Assembly: GCF_958295425.1 (NCBI RefSeq)
Contig: NC_081145.1
Span: 19,824,465 to 19,888,464 of the forward strand
From: Solea solea
Taxonomy: Eukaryota > Chordata > Actinopteri > Pleuronectiformes > Soleidae
Direction: 5' to 3'
DNA length: 64,000 bases
In this document: positions 63,603 through 64,000 of the stretch, piece by piece
Numbering within the stretch: the stretch's first letter is position 1
How the letters are laid out: the number at the start of each line of letters is the position of its first letter
The notes under the pieces: generated by a model
Databases searched by the model: none
What the model was told of the DNA's origin: nothing
The model's input: the letters and a program-made list of their open reading frames with translations, nothing else
Program-made: the position numbers and the translations under genes

Positions 63603-64000
63603 GTCAGCTGTTTCACTTTAATTTTACTTTATCCTGTATAATCTGTCATCCTGGCATTGGCAACAAAAGTCCGGTATGTCACTTTGCCCAGCCAAGACAT
63701 AATGCAAACATACATTTTAGTCCAAATTCAGCAAAGCACGTTTAGCATTTTCAGCCTAATATTGAAAGGTTAACAGCTCATTTCCAGGAAGAAATTAATT
63801 GGTATAAACCATTATAAAACAACCACTATACAGACAGGAAAGTAACAAAAGAATAATCACACAAAACTGTCAAAGACCCCAAAGTCAAATTTCAGGTGGA
63901 CTCTTCATTTCTTTTCAAATTGAGCAGAATTTAAGCTAAATGTCACCGTGTCTGATTATATGCTTCCTCCACAGCACACTGTGGCTTTTTCCTGTAATTT
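63603..64000 (+). other. Intron of smpd3 running off the right edge
   Basis: Starts with donor GTCAGC after AAG at 63600-63602. The next exon, expected to begin with the rest of the catalytic domain, is not recognisable before the window ends. Confidence 0.7.

Noticed and set aside
63975..64000. Possible next smpd3 exon after CTCCACAG near the right edge
   Set aside because: The 26 following bases do not translate into anything like the sequence expected after the GALF-K junction, so this is treated as a chance acceptor.

Overview
This is eukaryotic, intron-rich genomic DNA, almost certainly from a ray-finned (teleost) fish. The evidence is short-intron vertebrate genes with GT-AG junctions, many dinucleotide and trinucleotide microsatellites, and numerous short non-autonomous DNA transposons (hAT, PIF/Harbinger) of the kind common in teleosts. 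Nothing points to bacterial or viral DNA. Genes were rebuilt by joining exons by hand on reading frame and splice signals.

Layout. (1) 1-8983, plus strand: the 3' part (15 coding exons, last 589 residues) of an anoctamin calcium-activated chloride channel, best matched to ANO1/TMEM16A, including a 12-nt microexon coding EALK. (2) 12835-15681, minus strand: a complete 7-exon olfactomedin-4-like secreted glycoprotein gene (459 aa). (3) 18572-20853, plus strand: a complete 5-exon olfactomedin-4-like paralogue (465 aa), head-to-head with the first. (4) 21090-35480: a gene-poor, repeat-bearing intergenic stretch. (5) 35480-35780: a CpG-rich promoter-like segment with a perfect CRE and a strong splice donor, inferred to be the untranslated first exon of the next gene. 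(6) 35781-59607: an inferred intron of about 24 kb, rich in repeats. (7) 59608-63602, plus strand: the first three coding exons (503 residues) of neutral sphingomyelinase 2 (smpd3). The rest of the catalytic domain lies beyond the right edge.

The genes do not form one pathway. They are ordinary vertebrate neighbours: an epithelial or smooth-muscle chloride channel, two secreted olfactomedin glycoproteins and a membrane-anchored ceramide-producing enzyme. The most striking unexplained feature is eight Cys-x-x-His motifs (seven of them Cys-Pro-x-His) spaced 10 to 16 residues apart in the linker of the sphingomyelinase. Next come a (GT)16 tract in place of the polypyrimidine tract at one channel splice acceptor, and the divergent olfm4 pair whose olfactomedin domain has three exons in one copy and one in the other.
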